From Plantago major (taxonomy: Eukaryota; Streptophyta; Magnoliopsida; Lamiales; Plantaginaceae), in the NCBI GenBank assembly GCA_026545765.1, contig CM048844.1, positions 67,536,035 to 67,600,034 of the forward strand: DNA of 64,000 bases. Direction: 5' to 3'. Shown piece by piece: positions 22,385 through 33,315 of the stretch (its first letter is position 1; every line of letters starts with the position of its first letter). The translations under genes were made by a program, and so were the position numbers. The notes beneath the pieces are model-generated. The model saw only the letters and a list, made by a program, of their open reading frames with translations. It did no database searches and was not told the origin of the DNA.

Positions 22385-22798
22385 CTGCGAGAAATGTGTT
22401 AGTGTAGAACAATAGGGGTAGAGAACTACCTCCCCAAACCGATTAATGATCAAAAGGCAAGTAACAACAAAAGAGCAAGGAACAGGGGAGAATGCAAAAT
22501 TCTCCAACCCAACTCAAGATTCAATAACATGGCCAATACTTGATTCACATCAGTTCACAAGCATAAGAGTAGTGATAATCATAGCAAAAGAGGAACAAGA
22601 TGGCATTAATTGGCAAAAACGGGGAAGTAGTGCAAAAAATTGAAAAACGCAAGTAAGTTCCAAAATCAACGAGTAAGGAATCCATGCATCAATCAAAATC
22701 GAACTACTACACCCAAGCAAACACAACTAATGACGATCAACCATATAATTCAAGTGAACTCGAAAAACTTAAGAAGAAGGAAGTTCAAGCCAATTTAC
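22385..22798 (-). other. Intron-like segment before A2 ORF3
   Basis: On the minus strand this segment starts GTAAATTGG and ends TTTCTCGCAG, 414 bp, finishing six bases ahead of the ORF3 ATG. The homologous A5 segment (49476-49889) is also 414 bp, with donor AAAAG|GTAAAT and acceptor TTGCAG. In A2 the base before GT is T rather than G. It contains short GGTTTGGGGAGG motifs but no ORF. Splicing is an inference. Confidence 0.5.
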
Positions 22799-23518
22799 AT
22801 TTTGAATCCGAAGAAATGGGTGGAAAACACACAAAAGGGATGCAAGAAACGGGGAGAGGAGGAAAAACCCGTTGATTTGCAACGAGAATGGGGGAATTTG
22901 GTGGAGAATTGAGGGAGAAGGGAGATTAGATGAAGAGAAGGAGAAAAAACGGGAAGAGGAAGGGAAGAGGGTGGGGGTGGTGAAGAAGAAGAAGAAGATA
23001 AAAAGATTTGAAAAAAACTTGCTCGCCGCGGTGGGAAGAACTCCTCGCCGCGGTGAGTTTTTACGAAACTACAATTTTTTTTTTTGCCAGACTATTTGGT
23101 CTTGCCGCGGCGATATTTTACGAAACGAACATAAATCATCTTTTTGGTCTCGCCGTGGCGAGATAAAAGCTCCGCCGCGGCGAGTTTTTACGAAAGCAAC
23201 ATCTGGAAGGATAGAAAAGTCTCGCCGCGGCGAGCAAAAATTTTGAAAATTTTTGGGCTCGCACCTTGGCAATTTCACATCGTGAAATTGAAACCCCAAG
23301 CCTCAACTCGGAGTTTCACGAGTTTCCTCGTGTTGGTACAAGGGTTCTAAACTCCCAAACATGCAAGAGAATAAAAAACAAAGGTCACGCCCTTCAAAAC
23401 ACAACTAAACTAAAAGAAAACAGATAACCACTTCAAAGCAAAGTACGGAATGGAAAGCAAAAAAAAATAGTCTGATGAATTTAAAAACAAAGAAACACAA
23501 AAGGGGGCTTTTGTTTAT
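22799..23518 (-). other. A2 spacer between gag-protease and ORF3 with palindrome array
   Basis: No supported ORF is present. It consists of a T-rich leader-like part and a block (23022-23234) of palindromes of the same CTCGCCGCGGCGAG type as in the LTRs. Those are separated here by TTTTTACGAAA-like words. Confidence 0.75.
23022..23234. repeat. Palindrome array in A2 spacer
   Basis: Six near-copies of CTCGCCGCGGCGAG occur, two of the spacings being about 10 bp as in the LTR arrays. Repeated TTTTTACGAAA follows three of them. An equivalent but diverged array is in A5 at 48997-49256. Confidence 0.8.
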
Positions 23519-23534
23519 AGTCGTTAGCTCGACT
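23519..23534 (-). other. Hairpin directly after the A2 protease stop
   Basis: The element strand reads AGTCGAGCTAACGACT: a 5-bp stem AGTCG/CGACT with a six-base loop, 16 bases past the gag-protease stop. It is identical in A5. In A3 the stem is AGTCA/TGACT, a compensatory change. Confidence 0.72.
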
Positions 23535-23549
23535 TCTCACATGCTGGAG

Positions 23550-25593
23550 CTAATCGAGCTTGAGCCTCCCAGCCTTCTCTGACCCCATGCTTACCCTTGA
23601 GCGAGAATAGGTGTAGAGTGGACCGGTGTGTGCTGCAATGTAGTTCCTGGTGTCAACCTGTGCAGGAGAAAATGATGTGGTGACAGCTTGCAACTCACGT
23701 TTCTCACCGCGAACCTGGATAGTACATGTACAGCCATAAAGATCGACTATCATACGAGTAGCCTTGATGAAAGGGCGCCCAAGAAGTAGCATATCCTTGT
23801 CCATCTCTTTGATCTTCACCTGTGGTGACTCAACAACCACGAAGTCAGTCATAAACACATCTCCACCAATGGTTACGGGAACATCCTCAACAACTCCCAT
23901 GCATTTGCTTCGAGTACCATTAGCCATGGTCACAAAGCATCTTCTCGGTTCTAGACCCTTCAGGTTGAGTTCCTCATAAGTCTCGAATGTCATCAAGTTA
24001 ACTGCAGCTCCAGTATCAATAATACTTGTAACCTCAGAAGAACTGCCTATCCCGACAACCAAATTGAAACTGTTTGCATCACTAATGCTCTTCTCTTCCT
24101 TTTGGATCATCTGAGTTGGTCCTGCATTCGCCTTTTCTCCTGGAATCGTAGGACCAGATGTTATCACCTTTCTTGCTTCCTGTACCTGTGTTGCCTCAAC
24201 CTGGGAAACCACCTTATCATGTTTACAGGTGCAAGTCGTAATAACAGTCTTCACTACTCCTGGCTTGTCAAAAGCTACCTCCACAGCAAGTACTCTGTTA
24301 TTCTCGACAGTCGCGGGGAATTTACCCTTCTCTCTTTGTTGGAAGGCGCCGACCAGATCACCAAGAGTCTTCTCTAACCTCTTTTGCGATTGCTCAATGC
24401 TCTCAAACCTCTGTTCATTCTTGGTTTGATTCCGCTGTGCTTCTGCCCAGAACCTCTCTGATCTCTCCATGTGAGCTCTAATCTTCTAATCAGCATTTCG
24501 CAGTGCACTAGTAGGCGGAACCGCTCATCTTTGGACCACTGAAACGAACTCTTTGAATGTCTCTTGTGCGGAACCTGTTGTGGTGCATTCTCATAGAAGT
24601 TACCTCCATAGGATAAATTGGAACAATCGGGGTTGAAGGGCTGCACCTTAGTAGCACCTGCATTTATTCCCGAATTTGGTTGCCAACCACCACGTTGCCT
24701 GTTTTGCACCCAACAAATAATCTCCGGAGTTGGGTTCTGCCCCATAGTCTCAGGAAGTCTACACATACTAGCACCATGCCCGAAATTACCACACAGATTA
24801 CACCTCTCATTAATTGGAGCCACTGGTGCAGGGATAGTGCCAAGCATCCTCATCTCCTTAATTTGTTCTGCCAATTCAATAGTACTAGGCCCTGGTGTTT
24901 CCTCCACGGTTTTTACCTCAGCTCTCCTTGTTCTACCTCTAGTTCCCTTAAGCTGGGAGATAGCAGCAAGCTTCTCAAAAGCCTCATTCAATGCAGTCGG
25001 AGATGCCGTGACGATGGAGCCATCCACAGTCATATCCACCATATTCTGTGCATCCCAGTCGAGTCCCTCATAGAACTTGCAACATAAATCCATCTCACTC
25101 AACCTATGGTAAGGGCATTGAGAGAGTAAGTTCAGGAATCGCTCCCTGGCTTCATAAAAACTCTCATCATTAATCTGCATGAACTTCTCAATCGGCACTT
25201 GAAGATGCCTAGTCTTTTTCGCTGGATAGAACTTGTTCATAAAGGCCCTGTATAGATCATCCCAAGTAGGACAACCTTGAGTTGGTTCATAACCCCATTG
25301 GCCATTCCATAATACTTAGGCATGTCATGGAAGTGATGAGACTTGATCTCCATGTTCCTAGCATTGTTAGAGAGCACAATAGCTGATCCCCCAGCCTTAA
25401 TTTCACCAGGCTGCATATAGGTCCCATAAGTGATAACAGGGGCCTCAACAGGACCATTGACTCTGGGAGTATTCTCATTGTTGTCACCCATTGGAATAGC
25501 TGCTAAGTTCTGTCTTCGAAGCTGATGGTAGTGTCTATCGATCTCAGGTACTAGAGGTTGCAAAGGTGTTCCTTGCGATCTTGTACCAGGCAT
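23550..25593 (-). pseudogene. gag: A2 gag-protease, broken by two frameshifts
   Basis: It encodes the particle protein and an aspartic protease, ending at a true stop with no pol after it. The N-terminal part starts with MPGTRSQG (25593) and lacks much of the gag core because of a deletion around 25240-25310. The second part (25240-24374) has gag sequence with SQCPYHRLSEMDLCCKFYEGL and a zinc knuckle CNLCGNFGHGASMC. The third (24470-23550) has a coiled-coil-like stretch, the protease active site IIDTGAAVNLM, the flap-side LLLGRPFIK and a basic tail ending KAGRLKLD. The three parts are in three frames. DTGA is intact, in contrast to A5. The tail after the protease resembles that of A3, so this short polyprotein ending is old. 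Confidence 0.87.
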
Positions 25594-25724
25594 AAACCTG
25601 CAAAAAGCGTCTCTACAAAATCAAAAACTTCGAAAAATCTTAGTTTCTGTTAGTGCAGAAATCGCAGGTATGTAAAAAAAAAGCAAATAAAATATCACAC
25701 TCACACGCTATAGTAGGAATTAAT

Positions 25725-25742
25725 TCCCCGAAAGCGGCGCCA
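25725..25742 (-). other. A2 primer-binding site (tRNA-Asp type)
   Basis: The minus strand reads TGGCGCCGCTTTCGGGGA four bases inside the 5' LTR. The first eight bases match the tRNA-Asp-type site of A1, with differences in the middle. Confidence 0.8.
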
Positions 25743-25746
25743 AAGT

Positions 25747-27025
25747 TGATGAGCTCAAATTATAATCTATAAAGCAATTAGAGAATAAGTTGTAGTTGCA
25801 GACTAAAGCCTAACTCATGATCGATCTCTAGGGAATTAATCAAGCTATGTAGCAGTGATAGTAAACACATACTTGCCAATAACCGTTGATGGATGGTCTT
25901 GTATACTTCTAAATAGATTGACTAAAGCTAAGATTACGATTAACAATGAGAGAAAGCTGAATACAGTAGCAAGATCCAATTACGCTAATTCAAACAAGGA
26001 ATAACACTCATATTTGTCACACGGTTATTGTACAGTAAATCAATTAATTCGATTCAACCAAATGTTCTTAGGATATATTATACTGGAGAAATCGTGAGTC
26101 GTCAATTCACGATCCTTAAACATGAACAATTTAGAGAATTTAATACGGACTTATCGAATTGAAGGTTTTTACGAAGATTTTATACGAGACTAACCTATAT
26201 GAGTGATTCGATAAACCCTAGAATGAATATGCATAATCTTCACATACTAATGTATTCAAAGGTGTTTAGCTACTCATACTTGAGATTTGCATGCAAAGAT
26301 TCATGGTAATGATCATGTGAAACATAGATGAGAAACTCGCATGCAATAACATACAATTCAATCGATAGAGATAAAGAACAAATTGTAAAGAAGAAAGCAA
26401 TAGAGAAATCAATACCAATAATCCTGATGTATAAAATCAACGATAAACCAAGCCCAGAGATGCCTCAATGTTAATGTCTGAATCCAGGAGCTCTCCCAAA
26501 AACTAGGTTAAAAGAAGTTATCAGAAAGAATCAAAAATCTAATCTAATAAGGAAAGCAAAACTCTGATCCTGCGCTTCTCGCCGCGGCGGAAGGAATAGC
26601 TTGCCGCGGCGAGCCTTCTTAATCGAAAAATATATAGCTCTCGCATAATTTCGTCGCGGCGGACCAATTCCTTCGCCGCGACGAGTTACAATCTTCAAGA
26701 CAGGAGCTTCATTCGCAAAATCTCGCCGCGGCAAGCCTTCTTTAATCGCAGAAGATATTTATTCGCTAAATCTTGCCGCGGCGGACTGATTTCCTCGCCG
26801 CGGCGAGCGTTCTTGCAATTTCCAGCTCCAAGCTCGTAAAATCTCGCCGCGGCGAGCCATGCTACGCAACTTGTTCTCATTTGGCTCAAAAGACATCGAT
26901 TTCTGCAAAATGTAAACAAAACACCAAAGCGTAAAAACGAACTTAAACGACTATAAAAGTAAAGACAAAGACTCACAAAGACCGCTAAAAAGGATCAAAT
27001 GAGACGTTAGGAAATTATCTCATCA
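25747..27025 (-). repeat. A2 5' LTR (right copy)
   Basis: Begins TGATGAGCTCAAATTATAAT and ends TTATCTCATCA. It is a direct repeat of 18479-19756 and is followed by the CCCTC target duplication. Confidence 0.92.
26578..26857. repeat. CTCGCCGCGGCGAG palindrome array in A2 5' LTR
   Basis: Seven to eight copies occur, including near-perfect ones at 26578, 26793 and 26842. Pairs are separated by about 10 bp and a TATATAG stretch lies between the first two pairs. Confidence 0.85.
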
Positions 27026-27030
27026 CCCTC
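27026..27030. repeat. Target-site duplication of A2 (CCCTC, right copy)
   Basis: Matches 18474-18478; the T1 LTR sequence resumes directly after it. Confidence 0.88.
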
Positions 27031-27637
27031 CCACCATTTAAACCAATTTATCCTAGCTCCAGAAATTATCATTTTGCCCTTATGACCCAATTTCCCCTTT
27101 TGACGTATTATAACCGGAGTCGAGGCTTTTTGGTGTTGGCAAATGGTGCTATTGGAGGATTTAAGGTTCTAGGTGACTTTGGAGAATTCGAGTTGCAAGT
27201 AGGAGCTTCCGTGGTTGGATATGTTAAGCTTGCTTTCGTTTCGCCTTTGAGGTAAGGGGAACTCTTGACACTTTTGATTTCTATTTTATGTTATAGTATA
27301 CATATGTATCGTTTTATGATTTGATAAACTACTTGTGGTTATTATATCAAGGAATGTGACTTGTTATAATAGTCTAATCGATAATGATGAAGTATGTGTA
27401 CCTATAAATGTTTTATTCTGATTGTGATGTGTGGAAATCGTTTTGTTCAAAAGCATGGATTGAAAATATGTTTTATGCTCATCGATATGCCTATGAATTG
27501 TTTGGCCCTTTCGAGGAAATGTCATGCTTTTGGAGATCTCGCATTGTTATGTTATCCCTTTGGTTATTGTTATGTAAAAGCCGACCTGTGTGCCACCACG
27601 GTTCGTGTAGCCTTAGTGTATTGTCTGATTGAGCAAA

Positions 27638-27699
<62 letters not shown>

Positions 27700-27921
27700 A
27701 TGTATATATAGATATGTATATATATACATATGTATATATACATATGTATATATGTAGATATGTCTATATATATGTATATGTATATATATTTATATATATA
27801 TATGTATGTATATACATATATACATATATACATATACATATACATATATACTTATGTATATAGACATATATACATATCTATATATACATAGATATTATAT
27901 ATACATATGTATACATATACA

Positions 27922-27984
<63 letters not shown>

Positions 27985-28362
27985 GTTTGAAATACTCTGC
28001 TTGATCCGGTAGAAGTGTCAATGAGGCTCACCCTTACCCACCCTTTCAGATATTTAGTAAGTGATTGGACGAAGATACTTTGGAGTGGAGACGGTTGATA
28101 GATGATGGATTTGGGAAGATTATTTAGTAGCTACTGCGTACTATTGGATTTGTGTTGTATATGATTGATTGTAGTTGTGGAGTATTGCTGAGATTGAGTA
28201 TTTGTAATTGTTGTATTACTTTATGGGATTTTAGATGCTCTGTTATACCACTATGAGATATTTATGCATTTTGAGGATTAAAGCGAGGCTTCATCTTGGC
28301 GTGAGCCCATCTCACGATAGACAGTCGGTCGAGCCAAAGTGATTTGGTTTTGGGGCGTGACA
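27031..28362 (+). repeat. T1 5' LTR, right part
   Basis: Continues the LTR interrupted by A2 and runs in parallel with about 29513-30644. It ends GGGGCGTGACA at 28362. It contains a long AT microsatellite. No coding sequence is seen. Confidence 0.87.
27640..27982. repeat. (AT)n microsatellite in T1 5' LTR
   Basis: About 340 bp of alternating AT with interspersed GT, AC and TC units. The translated Tyr-Ile runs are an artefact. The matching site in the other LTR (30181-30290) holds a pure 110-bp AT run. Confidence 0.95.
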
Positions 28363-28674
28363 AAAGTGGTATAAGAGCCTATGTTATGATCGTTGAGGAG
28401 CCTAGGTTAGTATCTTTGAGGAGTCTAGGTTAGTATCTTTGAGGAGCCTAGGTTAGTCCTTTTGAGTTGTTTAAGTTAGTATCTTTGAGGTGCTTAGGCT
28501 AGTCTTTTCGAGGTTTGGTGAGGTTTTATCGAAAGTGGTATTTTTGGATTGGTGGAGAAGTATTAGGAATGAAGTATGTGATTCGAGGATTTTGAAAACT
28601 TGAGGTTTATAAAAGTGGCATAGTGGTAGTGGATTTCAGTTTTGAGGACAAAATTTCTTTTAAGGAGGGGAGGA
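28363..28674 (+). other. T1 internal region: PBS, short repeats, polypurine tract
   Basis: Only 312 bp separate the two LTRs. TGGTATAAGAGCC (28367-28379) is a PBS for initiator tRNA-Met with one change. After it, GAGGAGCCTAGGTTAGTATCTTT-like units recur about five times (28393-28505). The purine-rich AAGGAGGGGAGGA stands against the second LTR. No gag or pol remains. Confidence 0.82.
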
Positions 28675-29333
28675 TGTAAAAACCCAGAATTTATTTTTGA
28701 ACCGTCCATTTGAATTTCATTTAGAGATGAGAAATTATTTCGACTTGAGTTATTTTTATGGAACGATAAATCGAGATGTATTACGGTGAATTAATTGTGT
28801 TTGGACAGATTAAAGGCCCATATCGTAAAGCCCAAGTTTACAAAATCCCAACTACTTGCTTAATCCCTAACCCATTATTAAACCTAGTTTGGAGTTATCT
28901 TCTTCCTCACCCATCGACACCATAGCCGCCTCATTCTAGTTTGACCTTCCCCAAAACCGTCACTGCCAACCGTACCAAATTTTGGACTGAAATCGATTGA
29001 GAATTGGGGGTTATGGATAGCGAAACTTGATCAGAAGCTTGAGGACGAATTCGCGGATAAGCTTGGATGAATTCGTGTTGTTTTGGACCTGTTTATGATC
29101 GATTGGAGTAGAGGGTTGGTTATGGGATCGATTGGTGTTAATCTTGTGTTGTTTTGATCGGGTTTGAAGGAGTTTAGAAGTTTTCGTAAGTTTTTGAAAA
29201 GTATAAACCCTTGCTTTTGGGAATTTGAAGGTGCCAGGGACCTCTCGTGCAATTTGAAAAGTTTCAGAAAATTCAGTTCTGCCCCAGATAGTAAGTCAGC
29301 TCATTATGATTCGTGTACTAGTGTGTTCAAAAC

Positions 29334-29409
29334 TGTTGTCTAGCTCAGTTGGTTGGAAACATTGTTGCGAACCTGGAGGTCACAGGTTCGATCCATGCTC
29401 TGGACAAGA
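29334..29409 (+). other. tRNA-like module in T1 3' LTR
   Basis: A consensus A box TAGCTCAGTTGG (29341-29352) and B box GGTTCGATCC (29385-29394) are present. A flanking pair TGTTGTC / GACAAGA can form an acceptor-like stem of six pairs. Extra bases after the B box rule out a standard cloverleaf. It is probably a tRNA-derived (SINE head) relic carried in the LTR. Confidence 0.55.
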
Positions 29410-30178
29410 TTATTTTTAAGCCCCTTTCGCACACAAATTATTTTTAAGTCTCTTTCGCACACAGAAAATTACCGTATTACCCCTGGACATGTAGAATTAC
29501 TATAATTACCTCCCACCATTTAAACCAATTTATCCTAGCCCAAGAAATTACCGTTTTTCCCTGATGACCCAATTTCCCTTTTGACCTATTAAAACCGGAG
29601 TCGAGGCTATTTGGAGTTGGCAAGTGGTGCTAATGGAAGATTTAAGGTTATAGGTGACTTTGGAGAATTCGAGTTGCATGTAAGAGCTTCCGTGGATGGA
29701 TATGTTAAGCTTGCTTTCGTTTTGCCTTCGAGGTAAGGGGAACACTTGACATATTTGCTTTCTATTTTATGTTATAGTATATATATGTATTGTTTTATGA
29801 TTTGATAAACTATTTATGGTAATTATATCAAGGAATGGGAGTTGGTATAGTAGTCTAATCGAAAAGGATGCAGTATGTGTACCCATAAATGTTTTAATTT
29901 GATTTTGATGTGTGAAAATCGTTTTGTTCAAAAGCATGGATTGAAAATACGTTTTATGCTCATCGATATGCCTATAAATTGTTTGGCTCTTTCGAGGGTA
30001 TGTCGTGCTTTTGGAGATCTCCCATTGTTTTGTTATCCCTTTGGTAGGGCATTGTTATTGTTTTGTAAAAGCCGACCTGTGTGCCACCACGGTTCGTTTG
30101 GCCTTAGTGTATTGTCTGATTGGGCAAAAGATATGAATTGTTATTGATGTTTGAAAAGTGTTCCATGCAAATTATTTT

Positions 30179-30293
<115 letters not shown>

Positions 30294-30689
30294 TGAAATA
30301 CTCTGCTTGATTCGGTAGAAGTGTCAATGAGGCTCACCCTTACCCACCCTTTCAGATATTTAGTAAGTGATTGGACGAAGATACTTTGGAGTGGAGACGG
30401 TGGATAGATGATGGATTTGTGAAGATTATTTAGTAGCTGCTGCGTACTATTGGATTTGTATTGTATAGGATTGATTGTAGTAGTGGAGTATTGTTGATAT
30501 TGAGGATTTGTAATTGTTGTATTACTTTATGGGATTTTAGACGCTCTATTGTACCGCTATGAGATATGTTTGCATTTTTAGGATTATAGTGAGGCTTCGT
30601 CTTGGCGTGAGCCCATCTCACGATAGACGGCCGGTCGCGCCAAAGAATCTTGGTTTCATACCTTTCTCTTTTCTGATTGCAAGTAGTTT

Positions 30690-32834
30690 ATGCAAGGGGA
30701 AAGGAACTTGAATCTTCCCGTGGAGCCATTTATTGACGACATTGAAAGGCATCGGAGGAGGTTGAGGTTTAGTCTTGCTGGTACGCAAGTAAGTGAGGCT
30801 ATTGAAGAATCTGATTCGGAGTCTGATATAGAAGCTCCATTCTACAAGCAAATATGGGTGATAGACCAAATGCTGGTGGTGATGGTGCTGGTGGTGCTCG
30901 TGTTGTTCCTAGAAACACGATCCAAAATATATTCAAGGCTCACGTTGGAGCCCATAGGTCGTTCATCGTTCTGTCAGAAGCGGCCCGAAAGTATGAGCTG
31001 AAGCCGTATCTTCTTCAACATCTTCCCAAATTCTATGGGATGGAAAATGCAGATGTGATGGGCTTCTTAAAGGAGTTGGAGATGTTCATAGCGGGTATGC
31101 ATACTACCGGGGTGGAGGATGTTGACTTTCGGATGAAGATATTCCTCATGTGCTTAGCGGACAGAGCTAAGGCATGGTTGAATATGCTACCCGAGGTATC
31201 TTTGACTACTTGGGATGAGATTTGTGAGGCCTTGACGGATGGTACTACCCTCAGTCGAAGACCACCACCTTGAAGGCACAGACCAGGGGGTTTCAACAAC
31301 TCCATGATGACACATTCTATGAGGCTTGGGAGAGGTTCGATGCTCCAAGCCAAGTGTCCTCATCACCGCCTACGTCTTAAGGATCCGACGCAATACTTCT
31401 ACGATGGACTGAATGAGAGTCATCAATCCTATGTTGACGTGGCTAGTGGTGGAAGCATCATAGATCTTACACCGGAGGAGCTCAACGATCTTTTCATCAA
31501 GTGTGCCAAGAATTCGCAGCACAAGAGTGTGCGGGGGAGAAGTATGGGGGGCTTAGGAGTGAGGTGAAGGCCACCTTTGATGATTCTAGCAGCCGTATTG
31601 AAGAGATAGAAAGGGATATAAGGAAAGTGAAGTTGTTAGCGGCGAGTGGTCAGAATCCACATGCCCAGGAGAAGTGTGGGATCTGCAACAACTACGGGCA
31701 TGGGGCAAATCAATGTAGGGACGACTTCTCGGTCAAGGAGGTGTCTAAGATTGCTACTCCATTGGAAGAAGAAGAGGTGTGCTGGGTGCAATGAGCTAAT
31801 GGGGGGGGGGGTATTTCCCGAGGTATAGACCAAGGGATGTTGGATTTGGAGTAAAGGGACCGGTTCGTATGTTCGCTCCTAACCAAATCTACCCTAATGT
31901 TTATCGGTCGAAGCTGAGCTACTCGAACGATCATTTTGAGAATCCTACTACTAAGGAAGAGGAGAAACTCAAGGATTCCACCTCGATTAGCAAGTCGTGA
32001 ATTGAGGAGTTCATGGAGAGGTCACAGAGGTTTATTGACCGGGCTCAAAGGCACCAGGAAAAGACGGATGGGAGGTTGTCAGTGCTGGAAGGGGACCACA
32101 AGGATATCAAGAGGCAACTTCAAGAGTTCTTGATAGGAGTCGCATCCGAGAGAATGGGAGGTTGCCCGGAGTAACTGAAAATGCCATGGCAATCACTGTT
32201 GTCACAGACGTACCGGTGGAAATCACTGTATCCAAAGATAGAGCAAGGGTCGAGGTTCCGAAATTGCTAGTGGAGGAATGTGGGGCGTTCAGTCACCACA
32301 ACTCTCCTCCCTAGGAGATTGAGGTACGTATGGATTCCAATGATTTAATTCCTTGTAATGTAGTCTCCATGGAATCGGTGAGTAGGAATGATATTGTTGA
32401 TGCTATTATTGATGATAAAGATGAAGGAGAAGATGCTCATGGTGAGAATGGCGGATGGCTCGATACGGAGATCACTTGGTGTAGTAGAAGATGTGGAAAT
32501 CCAGTTGGAAAATGATTCCGTGATAACCGACTTCTATGTGTTGGGGCCGGTTAGGAAGGGGTTGAAAGTGGGAGATGGGATGGTGTTGTTGGGGAGACCG
32601 TTCATCAAGACGATTGATCTCACGATCAATATGCGCCACCGTCGAGCTGCTTATGAGGTAAGGGGTGTGCAACGGGAGTTGCAAGCCTACACTCCACCTA
32701 ACACATCTTTTCCTTGTGAAAATCCTCTCGTAGGATTTGTAGGGCCTGTTTATGTGTGTTCTAGTGCGCAGGTACTAGGTACAGGAAGTCTTAAGAAGAA
32801 GAAGAAGCCTGGTATCAAAGCCAGCGATACGTGA
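30690..32834 (+). pseudogene. gag: A3 gag-protease, several frameshifts
   Basis: It begins MQGERNLNL at 30690. The gag core is visible (FIVLSEAARKYELKPYLLQHLP; AKAWLNMLPEVSLTTWDEI), followed by KCPHHRL-type sequence and a zinc knuckle CGICNNYGHGANQC near 31675. The protease C-terminal half (MADGSIRRSLGVVEDV, VLLGRPFIK) ends at a stop at 32832-32834 after a Lys-rich tail. The DTG active-site block expected just before MADGS is not found, and appears deleted around 32390-32440. At least four frame changes occur. Short GVREL-type and GPVY-type tail motifs parallel A2, supporting a shared polyprotein end without pol. Confidence 0.82.
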
Positions 32835-32845
32835 ACTCCGTGAAG

Positions 32846-32893
32846 AGTCAAGCTATTGACTATAAAGAAGCACTGTTCGGGAGGCAACCCGGA
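32846..32893 (+). other. Tandem hairpins after the A3 protease stop
   Basis: First hairpin AGTCA-AGCTAT-TGACT (32846-32861), then TTCGGG-AGGCAA-CCCGGA (32876-32893). A relative at 38649-38697 has GGTC/GACC and CTTGGG-AGGCAA-CCCAAG. The stems differ by compensatory changes while loops stay alike. A2 and A5 keep only the first hairpin (AGTCG/CGACT). Confidence 0.72.
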
Positions 32894-33315
32894 GTGATTC
32901 AACCCATTCTCTCATTTGCATTTCATATAGTTGCATTTAGCATATTTTTCTTCTTTTCTAAAAAATCCAAAAAAATCTTTAAATTCATTTTAGTTTGCAT
33001 TATTAGTTTAAATTTGCATCCACGTTTAATTTTCTGTTATTTCCTTTTATATAAATAAAATCAAATTTTTTTTAGGTGATCAAGTGCACTTCATGACGAT
33101 CGCTCGTCCGAATATAAAGAGTCTATTCTCTTTCTTCTTCTTCTTCTCCCGTCTTCTTCTCACTCCCCCCTCCATTCCAAGCGACCGCCCCACCTCCAAA
33201 ACTTCGAACTTTCTCATTTCTTCACCAAATCTCTTGTTCTTTGGCTCTTTTCGAAGCACTCATCATCTAGAACAACATTCTTGTATCCATTCATCTGATC
33301 CATTCCGAAATTAAG
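32894..33315 (+). other. A3 spacer before ORF3, exon-like 5' part
   Basis: T-rich, pyrimidine-rich leader-like sequence (long TTCTTC runs at 33125-33170) with no supported ORF. It ends at a candidate splice donor AAATTAAG|GTAATT. Unlike A2 and A5 it has no GC-rich palindrome array. Confidence 0.55.

Larger units (their letters stand above)
18479..27025 (-). mobile_element. A2: pol-less Athila-like element encoding gag-protease and ORF3
   Basis: An 8.5-kb element oriented right to left: 5' LTR (25747-27025), tRNA-Asp PBS, gag-protease, a spacer with a palindrome array and intron-like segment, ORF3, a 3' noncoding region, and 3' LTR (18479-19756). Both LTRs and the CCCTC target duplications are present. 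There is no reverse transcriptase, RNase H or integrase, and only about 1.2 kb lies between the protease stop and ORF3. The LTRs belong to the same family as those of A1 and A4, which do encode pol. The same gene order recurs in A5 and A3, so absence of pol looks like the family's architecture rather than damage to one copy. Confidence 0.92.

Noticed and set aside
27570-28012. ORFs of alternating Tyr-Ile in the T1 LTR
   Set aside because: Simple translation of an AT microsatellite on either strand.
29334-29409. A functional tRNA gene
   Set aside because: A and B boxes are good, but extra bases break the cloverleaf and no regular anticodon arm can be drawn; it also occurs in both LTRs, so it moves with the element.
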